Position numbers and translations under genes: made by a program. Shown one piece after another: positions 17,647 through 26,896 of a stretch of DNA of 64,000 bases. Origin of the DNA: a candidate division WWE3 bacterium RIFCSPHIGHO2_01_FULL_40_23 (GTDB taxonomy: Bacteria; Patescibacteria; WWE3; UBA101185; 2-01-FULL-41-18); contig MEUZ01000003.1 of the NCBI GenBank assembly GCA_001772615.1, positions 1 through 64,000 on the forward strand. The letters run 5' to 3'. Within the stretch, counting starts at the first letter, position 1. Each line of letters begins with the position of its first letter. The notes under the pieces were generated by a model, which worked only from the letters and a program-made list of their open reading frames with translations, did no database searches and was not told the origin of the DNA.

Positions 17647-19401
17647 TTACAAAAACTTCCTACTAAAAACCTTTAAAAACTCCTTTAGAGGGAGGGTGTT
17701 AACTACACTTCGGCTTTCAACCCAACCTCTCCTTGCAACATCTATACCATACCTCATTAATGAATAATCTTCAAGATCATGTGCATCTGTATTTATTATT
17801 AGCTTAACACCTTTTTTTACAGCTTCTCTAACAAGCATGTCAGGAAGATCCAATCTTTCCGGATGTGCATTAATTTCAAGAATCTTATTTCTTTCCAAAA
17901 CTTCTTTAAAAACCTTCTCCCAGTCTACCTCATAAGAATCTCTTTGCTCAAGAAGCCTTCCCGAGGGATGAGCAATAAAGCCGATATAAGGATTCTTTAT
18001 AGCGTATGTAAGCCTTTCCGTTATTTTTTCTTTGCTTTGATTAAAACTTGTATGAATGGAGCCTATAGCATAGTCTAAAATTTTTAAATAGTCATCAGGA
18101 AGGGAGACTGACACATCAGTAAGAATGTTAACTTCGTATCCAAATAGTACTCTCATTGAATCATTTGAGTTATTTATTGATTCAATATGCTTCTTTGTCT
18201 TATTTATCAAGGATAAAACTTCTTTCTCACCTCGTGAGTTTATACTAGGTGCATGATCCGAAATACCGATATATTCATATTTAAACTCTCTTGCTTTTTT
18301 TACCATCTCATCCAAAGTGTTATTTCCGTCAGAAAAATTAGTATGCAGATGAAGGTCGCCTCTTATATCTTTAAGTTCTATAAGTTTAGGAAGTTTTTTC
18401 ACCTTCGCTGCTTCTATTTCACCTGAATCTTCCCTTAATTCAGGCTCTATGTATGCAAGTCCTAAAAAACTGTAGAAAGATTCCTCATCCGAAAATTCTT
18501 TAACCTTTCCTTTAACCTTTATACCGTGCTCGGATAACGAATAACTCTTTTCAAGGGCAAATTTTCTTAAAGAAATATTATGGGCTTTAGAGCCTGTGAA
18601 ATGTTGTAAAAGAGCCCCAAACGCATCCGGCTTTTCAGTCATAAGATCAACCCTAACGCCGCTTTTTAGTAAGATACTTGCCTTAACGTCACCTTTATTC
18701 AAAATTTCGCTTGTATCAGGAAAGCTAACAAAGTGATCAATTACCTTGTTCGCCGACCTAGTAGAAACTGCAAAATCAATATCCCCAACTGTCACTACCC
18801 GCCTCCTAAGGGATCCAAGTGGCTTTATGTCCAAAACCTCCTTGATACCACGCATGTAATTTGAGATTTTCTCGGAAACCCAGCTGGCTGTGGGTAAAAG
18901 CAACCTTTTCCTTCCTTCTTTATTGGGCTTTAGTTTTTCTATAGCCTCAAGAATTTCTTTCTCCTTTTGTTCCCCAAAACCCTCAATTTGGCTTATTTTG
19001 CCCTCAAGTGCAGCCTTTTTCACCACTTCTAATGAATCTTCCCTCCTTTTAATATTAAGCTCCTTAGCAAGCCTGTAGGCGGTCTTAGCCCCTATCCCAT
19101 GTATCCCAAAGAGCCCAAACATACCTCCAGGAAGTTTATTAAAACTAGCTTCAAAATGCCTAACTTTCCCTGTTCTAAAGTACTCGTCAAGATGCCCAGC
19201 TATGCTTGAACCAATACCCGGGATTTCAGTAAGCTTGCCTTCTTCCCACAAATCCTTTACCTCCGATGTAGCGTGTTCAATCGCGGTCGCGGCATTTTGA
19301 TAAGCTCTAATTCTAAAACGGTCCTCTCCGGTCACTTCATACGCAGCGGCAACCTCTTTTAGTAGTTTTGAAACAAAAGCGTTAGAATACCTGCTCTCCA
19401 T
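17647..19401 (-). CDS. polX: PolX-family DNA polymerase with PHP exonuclease domain
   Basis: A 584-residue X-family polymerase for gap filling in base-excision or end-joining repair. Helix-hairpin-helix motifs come first ([41 protein letters not shown]). The nucleotidyltransferase core follows, with the acids in GDIDFAV and VRVDLM. The PHP domain comes last, with metal ligands in [19 protein letters not shown] and NTDAHDLED, and it gives 3'-5' exonuclease activity in relatives. The catalytic residues look intact. Confidence 0.93.
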   Translation of the reverse strand: MESRYSNAFVSKLLKEVAAAYEVTGEDRFRIRAYQNAATAIEHATSEVKDLWEEGKLTEIPGIGSSIAGHLDEYFRTGKVRHFEASFNKLPGGMFGLFGIHGIGAKTAYRLAKELNIKRREDSLEVVKKAALEGKISQIEGFGEQKEKEILEAIEKLKPNKEGRKRLLLPTASWVSEKISNYMRGIKEVLDIKPLGSLRRRVVTVGDIDFAVSTRSANKVIDHFVSFPDTSEILNKGDVKASILLKSGVRVDLMTEKPDAFGALLQHFTGSKAHNISLRKFALEKSYSLSEHGIKVKGKVKEFSDEESFYSFLGLAYIEPELREDSGEIEAAKVKKLPKLIELKDIRGDLHLHTNFSDGNNTLDEMVKKAREFKYEYIGISDHAPSINSRGEKEVLSLINKTKKHIESINNSNDSMRVLFGYEVNILTDVSVSLPDDYLKILDYAIGSIHTSFNQSKEKITERLTYAIKNPYIGFIAHPSGRLLEQRDSYEVDWEKVFKEVLERNKILEINAHPERLDLPDMLVREAVKKGVKLIINTDAHDLEDYSLMRYGIDVARRGWVESRSVVNTLPLKEFLKVFSRKFL

Positions 19402-19421
19402 ATTTTTTCATATTAGCATCA

Positions 19422-19450
19422 TTGACTTAAAAAAATCCATTTGTTAGGAT
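19422..19450 (+). promoter_or_regulatory. Promoter upstream of tRNA-Asp
   Basis: TTGACT (five of six), a 17-base spacer and TAGGAT (four of six). It would give a leader of about 50 bases. Just before the tRNA, GGGACC-TTAT-GGTCCC pairs with the first tRNA bases, an alternative hairpin. Confidence 0.5.
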
Positions 19451-19506
19451 GGGCATGTACGTAGGGGGTCCACACATAAAGATACCAACCTTTAGTGGGA
19501 CCTTAT

Positions 19507-19583
19507 GGTCCCGTAGTGTAGAGGCCAAACACGTTTCCCTGTCACGGAAAAGATCGCCGGTTCGAATCCGGTCGGGACCGCCA
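19507..19583 (+). tRNA. tRNA-Asp (GTC)
   Basis: Acceptor GGTCCCG/CGGGACC, anticodon stem TTTCC/GGAAA with loop CTGTCAC, T arm GCCGG/CCGGT, discriminator G and encoded CCA. Confidence 0.95.
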
Positions 19584-19680
19584 AGGTCCCCTTCTAACTG
19601 CCCAAATACTCAAGGAGGCAGATCCAAAAATAAATTCCAGAGAATAAAAAATTAGTATAAACATTAAACTAGGAGGATAA

Positions 19681-20166
19681 ATGGAGCAGAAAGAAATTGA
19701 TGTTAATCCATCAAGAAGTGCTACAACAGCTATAATAGCGGGTATTATAATCATTGCACTTGGTTACTTATCATATAGATATTTTAATAGGCCAACTAAA
19801 CCTGAAATCGGCGAAGGCATTAAAATTGAAAGAGCTACACCGACACCTGAACCGACTGTAACTCCAACGGAAGAAAAGGACTCTACAAAGGAAGTTACTA
19901 AAGTAGAAGAAAAAGAAACAGTTCAGGAAAGAAAGATAGAATCCATTTTCGCCGCGTGGGTAGCTAATGATTATAAACCTGGGGATATCAAAGGAAGTCA
20001 ATATAACGTAAGGTCAGGCGACACCCTGTGGGAAATAGCAGAAGGAAGATATGGGAATGGATCCGAATGGACTAAAATCCTTTCAGCTAATTCCAGTAAA
20101 ATAGGCTTTTTACCAAATGGGAGTCAAGCCTTAATTTTCCCGAGTCAAACGCTGGCACTACCGTAA
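19681..20166 (+). CDS. Membrane-anchored LysM protein
   Basis: A 161-residue protein with one transmembrane helix (about residues 18-37), a Thr/Pro/Glu-rich linker and one C-terminal LysM domain (NVRSGDTLWEIAEGRYGNG, residues ~106-155). LysM domains bind the N-acetylglucosamine of peptidoglycan, so the protein probably tethers the membrane to the wall; it lacks any enzymatic domain. A strong AGGAGG ribosome-binding site precedes ATG 19681. Confidence 0.85.
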   Translation: MEQKEIDVNPSRSATTAIIAGIIIIALGYLSYRYFNRPTKPEIGEGIKIERATPTPEPTVTPTEEKDSTKEVTKVEEKETVQERKIESIFAAWVANDYKPGDIKGSQYNVRSGDTLWEIAEGRYGNGSEWTKILSANSSKIGFLPNGSQALIFPSQTLALP

Positions 20167-20228
20167 AAGGTTCGTTATTTGTTGATCGTGCTGATATTCA
20201 TAACGGTTGAAATAAACCAAGTTTTGTG

Positions 20229-20257
20229 TTGGCTGTTAAACTTATAAAAGTTATAAT
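20229..20257 (+). promoter_or_regulatory. Promoter of the tRNA-Gly/tRNA-Thr pair
   Basis: TTGGCT, a 17-base spacer and a perfect TATAAT (20252-20257). tRNA-Gly begins 17 bases after the -10 box. Confidence 0.65.
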
Positions 20258-20273
20258 TAAGTGGTTTATAAAT

Positions 20274-20350
<77 letters not shown>

Positions 20351-20380
20351 GTTCTTTTTGTTGTAGAATGTTTTTGCTAC

Positions 20381-20455
20381 GCCAGAGTGGCTCAAAGGCA
20401 GAGCAATCCCTTCGTAAGGGATAGGTTGTGGGTTCAATTCCCACCTCTGGCTCCA
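20381..20455 (+). tRNA. tRNA-Thr (CGT)
   Basis: Acceptor GCCAGAG/CTCTGGC, anticodon stem ATCCC/GGGAT with loop TTCGTAA, T arm GTGGG/CCCAC, discriminator T and encoded CCA. It is 32 bases from tRNA-Gly and probably cotranscribed. Confidence 0.95.
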
Positions 20456-20459
20456 GATT

Positions 20460-21215
20460 ATGATCAAAAGAGATTTTAAATTAAAGAGTAGATTTAAATA
20501 TGCAGGTCCAAAAGCCTTAAGCAATGAAGAAGACGTTGTTCTTTACAAAAAACTACTTGCAGCAATATTTGGTATTTTCGCGGTTCTCACTTTATTCCTT
20601 CTGACCCTTCAATTTCTTGGACCGAAGATTTTCTCAGTTTACAGTCTTTTATCTCTTGATAGGCAAAAGAAAGATGAGGAAAAACTTCAAAGTGCTACAC
20701 CGAGTTTCACTGATACTCCAAAAGCTACAAAATCAAAATTTGTTACATTAAAAGGTTTTTCTGAACCTCAAAGCAAAGTCAAACTTTTTGTGAACGGGCC
20801 CGAAGCAGACAACACTACAAGTGATCAGGAAGGAAAATTCACTTTTGAAAATGTAAGTCTGTTAGAAGGTCAGAACATTATTTTCGCCAAATCAGAAGCC
20901 CCTAATAAAGTTGAAAGTGATAAATCCGAAACGCTTTATGTAATTTATGATCTAAAAAAACCTGAAATCTTCATAACTTCTCCTAAAAACGGTGAAGAAA
21001 TAGAAAGTGTTGACAGTAGAATACCGGTAAAAGGGTCTGTGAATGAAGAAGCGTCTGTATTTGTTAACTCACATTTAACGATAGTTGATAGCGAGGGAAA
21101 CTTTCAAACACTCATAGCTGTAAAGGAAGGCCCTAATGTGGTGAAGGTCACAGCTATTGATACAGCAGGTAATGAGTCCACATCCTCAATAACTGTTAAA
21201 TTTGATAAGCGTTAG
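20460..21215 (+). CDS. Membrane-anchored protein with two Ig-like domains
   Basis: A 251-residue protein with a basic N terminus, one transmembrane helix (about residues 32-58) and two successive Ig-like or glucodextranase-type beta domains (about 90-165 and 168-250). The repeats show as FVTLKGFSEPQSKVKLFVNG/EGKFTFENVSLLEGQNII and IPVKGSVNEEASVFVNSHLT/EGNFQTLIAVKEGPNVVKV. It is likely a cell-surface adhesive or structural protein. The gene starts four bases after tRNA-Thr, so the tRNA transcript may run into it. It converges with the polysaccharide polymerase gene, overlapping by four bases. Confidence 0.75.
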   Translation: MIKRDFKLKSRFKYAGPKALSNEEDVVLYKKLLAAIFGIFAVLTLFLLTLQFLGPKIFSVYSLLSLDRQKKDEEKLQSATPSFTDTPKATKSKFVTLKGFSEPQSKVKLFVNGPEADNTTSDQEGKFTFENVSLLEGQNIIFAKSEAPNKVESDKSETLYVIYDLKKPEIFITSPKNGEEIESVDSRIPVKGSVNEEASVFVNSHLTIVDSEGNFQTLIAVKEGPNVVKVTAIDTAGNESTSSITVKFDKR

Positions 21216-22429
21216 GTCTCATCATAAGATATTGCAAACAAAGTCCACATCCAAAGCAGAATTTGGGGATAAAATAAAGAGTTTACAAACTGGCTATGTA
21301 CAAACAGTGACAAAATGGAAGAAAAAGATACAAATGGATAGGATAACCTCCTCGTTAAAAAAATGCCCTTCCCGGTTTTTATAAGAAAACTTGCGTAAAT
21401 CAATAAATATGAGATAAGACCGAAAATTCCTGTTGTTGCCAAAACAAGAAGCAAGCTTGAATCAGATCCCGATCCCGAATGCCCTCCCGTAGAATCTCTA
21501 AAATCAAAAAAACCGTAAGCATCCTGATAATACCTGTAATTATTAAACCCGATACCAAACCAGAGATTAGTTTTTGCTATGCTAAGGGCATTTTGCCAAG
21601 ATATCAGCCTGTATCTCGCTGAATCTGATGGGTCGGTAACCCCACTTAGTCTTGTTTGAACTCTTGGAACAAAAAAATAAACCGAAAAAAATAATACCAT
21701 AAATATCAAAATGTTTACTTTTTTAGACCTTAAAAGACCTGTAATGAGCACAAATACACCTAGCATCAGCCACGTGCTTCTTGAAAATGTCAGGAAAATT
21801 GCAAGAACATGGATTATTAACACAAGAATACCTAAAGTCTTCCGATAACTAAATAACTCATTGAACCTGCTTAAAAGAAGAATAAACCCAAGAACAATGT
21901 AAGCCCCTGCAAAATTGGGATCAAAGAAGCTTGAAGTTAATCTGTTTATGTGAGGATCCCACCCAAGTTCCAAAGAAAGTTTTGACAGATCAGGAAAGAT
22001 TGCAAGCTGTATAAAGCCAAATACACTTACAAGTAAAGATGAAACAATCAAAATCTTTGATGTTTTGTTCTGTAATTTCTTATCTTTGTGAACTAAATTA
22101 TAAATAATCAAAGAGACCATAACATATATAAGAAACCTCGCGATGTAAAAACCGGAAAAGACGGCCTTAGGTATCGTTACTTCCCCTATGCTTATAAAAA
22201 GGGTGATCAACGAATAACAGGTAAAGAGCAAGGCGAATAAAATGAAGGCGGGAATAATTATTTTCCTTTTTAAATTCAACAGGTAAAAACCTCCTACGAC
22301 TGAGAATGCAAAGGCCAGGATTTCAAAAAGATAAATTTTTAGGTTTTCCCCTGAAGCTATAACACTAAACTGTCCTAAGGAAGCTGTTAAGAACACAAAC
22401 AAGAGTAAAAATAAAAGATACATTTTCAT
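21212..22429 (-). CDS. O-antigen ligase/polymerase-like membrane protein (Wzy_C)
   Basis: A 405-residue multispanning protein with about ten helices and a large external loop near residues 280-340. The conserved Wzy/WaaL elements 'FLTFSRSTWL' and 'NLWFGIGFNNYRYY' are present. In relatives this fold joins lipid-linked sugar repeats or transfers them to an acceptor at the outer face of the membrane. It is the last gene of a polymerase-GT4-GT2-flippase set joined by ATGA overlaps. Ligase and polymerase cannot be told apart here. Confidence 0.8.
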   Translation of the reverse strand: MKMYLLFLLLFVFLTASLGQFSVIASGENLKIYLFEILAFAFSVVGGFYLLNLKRKIIIPAFILFALLFTCYSLITLFISIGEVTIPKAVFSGFYIARFLIYVMVSLIIYNLVHKDKKLQNKTSKILIVSSLLVSVFGFIQLAIFPDLSKLSLELGWDPHINRLTSSFFDPNFAGAYIVLGFILLLSRFNELFSYRKTLGILVLIIHVLAIFLTFSRSTWLMLGVFVLITGLLRSKKVNILIFMVLFFSVYFFVPRVQTRLSGVTDPSDSARYRLISWQNALSIAKTNLWFGIGFNNYRYYQDAYGFFDFRDSTGGHSGSGSDSSLLLVLATTGIFGLISYLLIYASFLIKTGKGIFLTRRLSYPFVSFSSILSLFVHSQFVNSLFYPQILLWMWTLFAISYDET

Positions 22430-23544
22430 CTGCCTAAAACCTCTTCAAATAATGTTTCAAGTTTATTTATCTCCATCTGAATCAGATTTTCCTTCATTAC
22501 CATATCATATCCGGCAAGAGAAACTTTCTCCCTTAACCTTTTACTTCTTATAACTTCTTTTAAAACTTTTGTTAGTTCCTTACTACTCTCGCTATCAATT
22601 GAAATTCCTGTTTTTTTACCAAATATTATTTCGGAAGTACCTCCCAAATCCGTAGCAACAACAGGAAGCCTCGTCATTAAAGCTTCAATAATACTTGTGG
22701 CATAAGGTTCTGGTTCTCTTGCAGGATGAACAAAAAGATCCAGACACTTTAAAATCAAAGCTACATCTTTCCTATACCCCAGAAAAATAATTCTACCTTT
22801 TTCACTATATTTCAGAATGTTAGCTATCTCTTTTAAGAACTCTTCCTCCTTATCGTCAAACACTCCCGCAATAAGACACACAATATTTCGTTTTTTCAGA
22901 TCTAAAATTGATTTTACCAGTATGTCTATTCCTTTCCATCTGGCCAGTCTTCCAATAAAACCTATCACAAACTTTCCCTTTAAACCGTAGTCGTTTTTAA
23001 ACCTTTGAATATCGCGACTAGAAACCTTTCTTAACCTTAAATACATGTCACTTGATACATGAACTACTATATTCTTATCCCCTTTTACTCCATAAAAGTT
23101 TATTAAGCTTTCAGAAACGTAAATAATTTTTGATGGAACCCATTTAAGCAAGCTAAATAAAATCCTTGAGTAACAGTAGTCTCTCACGCACCAAATTACC
23201 TTTCTTCCGGTTAAAAAAGAGGCTATCGTTCCAGGATACATTCCCCTTTCAGTATTTGTGACAACCAAGCTTATCTTTTCTTTATAAATAATTATTAATA
23301 TCTGTAACACAAGTTTAAAAAGATCAATTATCACAAAGGGAGAAAACCTTTTTAATTTTGGGAAATCCAAAATATACAAAGAATCAGAATATTTTTTATA
23401 ATCTTTAAGGAGTTCTACCCTACTCCCTGAAGTAATTAATACTTTCTTATATTTATTTTTATTAAGATACTTCAAATAATTCATTAATACGAGCTGTGCA
23501 CCGCCAACCACACTTGCGTGATCAATAAATAAAATGTTTGTCAT
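22426..23544 (-). CDS. Family 4 glycosyltransferase
   Basis: A 372-residue GT-B retaining glycosyltransferase. The donor-binding half has KFVIGFIGRLARWKGIDIL and the EX7E-type motif in EPEPYATSIIEALMTRLPVV; an N-terminal 'DHASVVGGAQLVLMNYLKYL' precedes it. It probably adds a sugar to the lipid-linked repeat unit in the cytoplasm. It overlaps both neighbours by four bases. The sugar and linkage are unknown. Confidence 0.85.
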   Translation of the reverse strand: MTNILFIDHASVVGGAQLVLMNYLKYLNKNKYKKVLITSGSRVELLKDYKKYSDSLYILDFPKLKRFSPFVIIDLFKLVLQILIIIYKEKISLVVTNTERGMYPGTIASFLTGRKVIWCVRDYCYSRILFSLLKWVPSKIIYVSESLINFYGVKGDKNIVVHVSSDMYLRLRKVSSRDIQRFKNDYGLKGKFVIGFIGRLARWKGIDILVKSILDLKKRNIVCLIAGVFDDKEEEFLKEIANILKYSEKGRIIFLGYRKDVALILKCLDLFVHPAREPEPYATSIIEALMTRLPVVATDLGGTSEIIFGKKTGISIDSESSKELTKVLKEVIRSKRLREKVSLAGYDMVMKENLIQMEINKLETLFEEVLGR

Positions 23545-24419
23545 ACTTTTAGCCTCTCAATATCTTCATAAAATTTCAGTTTTCCAACATTTCTAAAGAT
23601 AAAAGCTAAGGTCTCACAATAAACCATGTCTATCCTAAACCTTGCCGATACCAAAGAATAAAAAAGGTGCAAAGGAGATAAAAAAAGCCTTACTGTAATT
23701 TCCCGTTTACTTTGCATTCTTCCTTTAAGCTTTGAGTATAAAAGAACACCGCATCCCCTATGCATTGACTGCCTGAAAAAAGATTTAAAAGTAAGTTTGT
23801 TATCGTGAAGAATTGGAACAGGAACGTATAAAAATCTTTTTCTTCTTTTTAACCCTTTTTCTTTAAGTAGAGCATCCTCTCCTGAACAATAATAAGGTAT
23901 CCTCTCATTAAATCCTCCAAGCTCCCAAAAAGCATCCTTTCTGTATGCTATGTTACCAAGAGCAAAAGGAAGTTCGTTTCTTTCCTTACTTATATATTCT
24001 TTCTCCTCTCTTACATAACGTTTATAAACATAGCTTTCATACCTACAGTAGATTGACTTCCCTAAGTTTACATAGCTCCCCCCTGCCGAGAAGAGATCCG
24101 GATATCGTCTAAAAACATCAGAAAAGGATAAAAGCCAGTTTTTTGGCACTAAACAATCAGAATCTGTAAAAGCAAGGTATTTCCCCCTCGCTTTGGAAGC
24201 CCCGAAGTTTCTTGCTACTGAAGGACCTGATCTTTCTTTTAATCTTAAAATAGTCACATCCTCTTTTAAAAGAAGTTTATGAGTCCCGTCGGTAGAGGCG
24301 TCATCAACAACAATGATCTCAAATTTGTCAGATGGAAAATCCTGATTGTAAATTGACTTAAGGCATTTAAGAATCTCCCGCTTCCTGTTGTAAGTAGGGA
24401 TGATTACGGAAAAGAGCAT
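23541..24419 (-). CDS. Family 2 glycosyltransferase
   Basis: A 292-residue GT-A inverting enzyme with SVIIPTYNRKREILKCLKSI, VVDDASTDGT, the DxD-like FTDSDCLVP, and a later 'GEDALLKEKG' at the catalytic base position. A hydrophobic C-terminal part suggests membrane association. It belongs to the surface-polysaccharide operon. Confidence 0.85.
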   Translation of the reverse strand: MLFSVIIPTYNRKREILKCLKSIYNQDFPSDKFEIIVVDDASTDGTHKLLLKEDVTILRLKERSGPSVARNFGASKARGKYLAFTDSDCLVPKNWLLSFSDVFRRYPDLFSAGGSYVNLGKSIYCRYESYVYKRYVREEKEYISKERNELPFALGNIAYRKDAFWELGGFNERIPYYCSGEDALLKEKGLKRRKRFLYVPVPILHDNKLTFKSFFRQSMHRGCGVLLYSKLKGRMQSKREITVRLFLSPLHLFYSLVSARFRIDMVYCETLAFIFRNVGKLKFYEDIERLKV

Positions 24420-25678
24420 TACAATTTAATCCAGAGCCTTCGAGCAGTTAAAGCTAGTAGAAATAAAATAAGTAATTCGCTTATCCATGTTATATGAACT
24501 GATGCGTAAAATGAATATTTAGGTATTAACAAAACATTTAAAAGTAGATTGGCTATAGACGCACTCAAATAAATAAAGGGAAGGTAATTTTGACCTTTTA
24601 ATGTAACAATAAGCCATGATAGGGGCTGCGTAAGATAAAAAATAAAGATAGTGCCAAGTAGCACTTTTAGAATAAAAACTGATTGATAAAAACCTTTTCC
24701 TCCAAGCGCGAAAATAACAAATTCCGATAAGAAAAACCCGAAAAGAGCGCATAATATTCCAGAAAGGAAAAGTATTAACGTTGACTTTGAAAATGTTGAA
24801 AAAAGTCTTTCTTTGCTGATGCTAAAGTTTTTGACCATTATTGGGTAAACGGAATTCATAAAAAAAGTGGGTACAATAAGCGACACTTCAAACACCTTGT
24901 AAGGAAGGCCGTATATTCCAACAGTTTGAATGTTGTTTAAGTTTAATGAAGCGGGTAGTTTTAAAAAAGATAGCAACACCGAATCTGCTTTAAAATTTAT
25001 TTGGCTAAAAATAAACATAAGTCCCAGAGGAATTGAGCTGACAAAGAGTCTTTTTGAAAGATTTGAATCAAATTTAAAAATGGGCGTTATTCCGACTTTC
25101 TTTAAGAACATAAAACTTAATAAGGCTTTAATGAATTCGGAAAATATAAAGCTGGCTACAATCAGGAAAATACTGCCTTTAGAAAAGATGATTACGGACG
25201 ATAACAGCAAAGACATCAGACTGCCGACTGAATTTGCGTATGTTGTGAGATCGTATCTTAGCCTCACTTGAAAACCGACATTTGAGGAAGAGTTAAAGGA
25301 GGTCGTAAGGATAAGTAAAAGACTTATTAATACACCAGCTTTAATTTTTGTGTCATAAGGCAAAAAGAGCAGCAATACTGAAGCCAAAAGTATTAAAACC
25401 ACTGATAATAAAAACCTTAGTATAAAGACATTACCGATATGAAGATTAATATCTTTATCATCAAGAGAGAGCTCTCTAGTTGAAATAGCATTAATTCCAA
25501 AGTCGCTTATTATATAAAATAAAGCCGGAAATGAGACCATAAGGTTAAAAGCGCCGTACCCCTCCACACCGTAGACCCTAGTGATAAGCATTGTGAGAAT
25601 AATGGTCACACCCATGCTCACAAACTTTCCCAGAAATTGAGAGACTGTGTTGCTTGCGATTTTTTCTGCTGTAGTCAT
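24419..25678 (-). CDS. Polysaccharide flippase (Wzx/MOP family)
   Basis: A 419-residue protein with 12 or more hydrophobic helices and the N-terminal Wzx pattern (NTVSQFLGKFVSMGVTIILT; RVYGVEGYGAFNLMVSFPAL). It would flip the lipid-linked repeat to the outer face, where the Wzy-like protein acts. One base is shared with the GT2 gene. Confidence 0.87.
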   Translation of the reverse strand: MTTAEKIASNTVSQFLGKFVSMGVTIILTMLITRVYGVEGYGAFNLMVSFPALFYIISDFGINAISTRELSLDDKDINLHIGNVFILRFLLSVVLILLASVLLLFLPYDTKIKAGVLISLLLILTTSFNSSSNVGFQVRLRYDLTTYANSVGSLMSLLLSSVIIFSKGSIFLIVASFIFSEFIKALLSFMFLKKVGITPIFKFDSNLSKRLFVSSIPLGLMFIFSQINFKADSVLLSFLKLPASLNLNNIQTVGIYGLPYKVFEVSLIVPTFFMNSVYPIMVKNFSISKERLFSTFSKSTLILFLSGILCALFGFFLSEFVIFALGGKGFYQSVFILKVLLGTIFIFYLTQPLSWLIVTLKGQNYLPFIYLSASIANLLLNVLLIPKYSFYASVHITWISELLILFLLALTARRLWIKL

Positions 25679-25690
25679 ATGAAAATTATA

Positions 25691-26881
25691 TCAGGGGCAG
25701 GTGATAACCTCTTTCTCAACATAGGTAAGTACCGGAGGCCTTCCTGAAACTTTTTTTAAGCTTTTGATAAGATCAAACTGCGGGTAAACACTTCCATCTT
25801 TCTTCACCCATGAAAAGTGATCAAAAGGAGGGTCATAGTAAATGGTAAATGGTGTTATAGCTACAACCCTATCATCCTTGAGCCATACTTTTTCAAAAGT
25901 CTCCTTAATATATGAGGCTACTGTGTTTGAATCGTAAAAGCCGTAGTTATGATTCTTCCCTTCTGCATGAGGCCAGCCTGTTTCAGTAATAAACACAGGA
26001 ATAGTTTCTATTCCGAAACGATTCTTTAACACATCAAGTTCCCATTCATAACCTCTCACACTTTGCCTTCCGTATTCAGACGGTTTTCCAAGATATGCAG
26101 GCATTGGGTATGGATGACTTGCCCACCCATCGAGCTTTGAAAAAATACCAGGTGTACTGTCATTCATTCTTACCAAGTAGAGTTCCTCATCCATATACCC
26201 ATTGAGATTCGGAGCTGTTGAATTAAAGGCACCGTTTAGCATAAAAAATCCCTTGTCATAAGATTTGAACGTTTTTATTGTAAAATCAAGCACTTCCGCA
26301 TATTCTTTTGGATTAACCTTTCCTTTCCAAAATCTGGAATCGTTTGTTTCGTTATAAACACTTATGTATTTCTTTTCTATAGGCCAGAGGAGTTTATTTA
26401 AAAAGTTTGCGGCCTTTTCCGTATCCTTCTTATAACTTTTTGCCGAAAAGTCCCATAACTGGATTATAGGAATAAGATGTTTTTTGTTAAGAAGGTCAAA
26501 TATCTTTCTCCATTTAGATCCATCATAATCTCTTACATTATAAGGAATCAGTACGTAACCCCAGTCCCCACCATTTGAGTTAATGAGCTCGTCAGCCTTT
26601 TTTATGAAGTTTTCAGTGGAATAAACATAAAGACCAAACTTATTATTAATATAGCCGATATTTTTTTGTACATCTCCTTCCCCTTTCCTATCCTCATAGT
26701 ACTTATAAGTCAGGCTATCCTCAAAAAAGCAAGGTTCTACTTTAAACTCAATATCCGAAGGGTTCTCAAACTTACTCTCAAATAAAGCATCCTCGTTTAG
26801 GTTGACTTTTCTTGAGTAGACAAGGAAAGACACCAAAACTATTAAGATACAAATTAAAGCTTTTCTTAAAGGTAGTTTCAT
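25691..26881 (-). CDS. Glycoside hydrolase of clan GH-A type
   Basis: A 396-residue exported TIM-barrel protein. After an N-terminal membrane helix (ALICILIVLVSFLVYS) come the two catalytic glutamates of clan A, in VYNETND (acid/base) and FITETGWP (nucleophile), about 140 residues apart. The sequence around them resembles GH39- or GH5-like enzymes. I prefer ATG 26881 to an ATG at 26935, because the latter would overlap the divergent GH18 gene. Its place directly upstream of the flippase gene suggests trimming or release of the surface polysaccharide. Confidence 0.75.
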   Translation of the reverse strand: MKLPLRKALICILIVLVSFLVYSRKVNLNEDALFESKFENPSDIEFKVEPCFFEDSLTYKYYEDRKGEGDVQKNIGYINNKFGLYVYSTENFIKKADELINSNGGDWGYVLIPYNVRDYDGSKWRKIFDLLNKKHLIPIIQLWDFSAKSYKKDTEKAANFLNKLLWPIEKKYISVYNETNDSRFWKGKVNPKEYAEVLDFTIKTFKSYDKGFFMLNGAFNSTAPNLNGYMDEELYLVRMNDSTPGIFSKLDGWASHPYPMPAYLGKPSEYGRQSVRGYEWELDVLKNRFGIETIPVFITETGWPHAEGKNHNYGFYDSNTVASYIKETFEKVWLKDDRVVAITPFTIYYDPPFDHFSWVKKDGSVYPQFDLIKSLKKVSGRPPVLTYVEKEVITCP

Positions 26882-26896
26882 TGTTAAAATACCTAA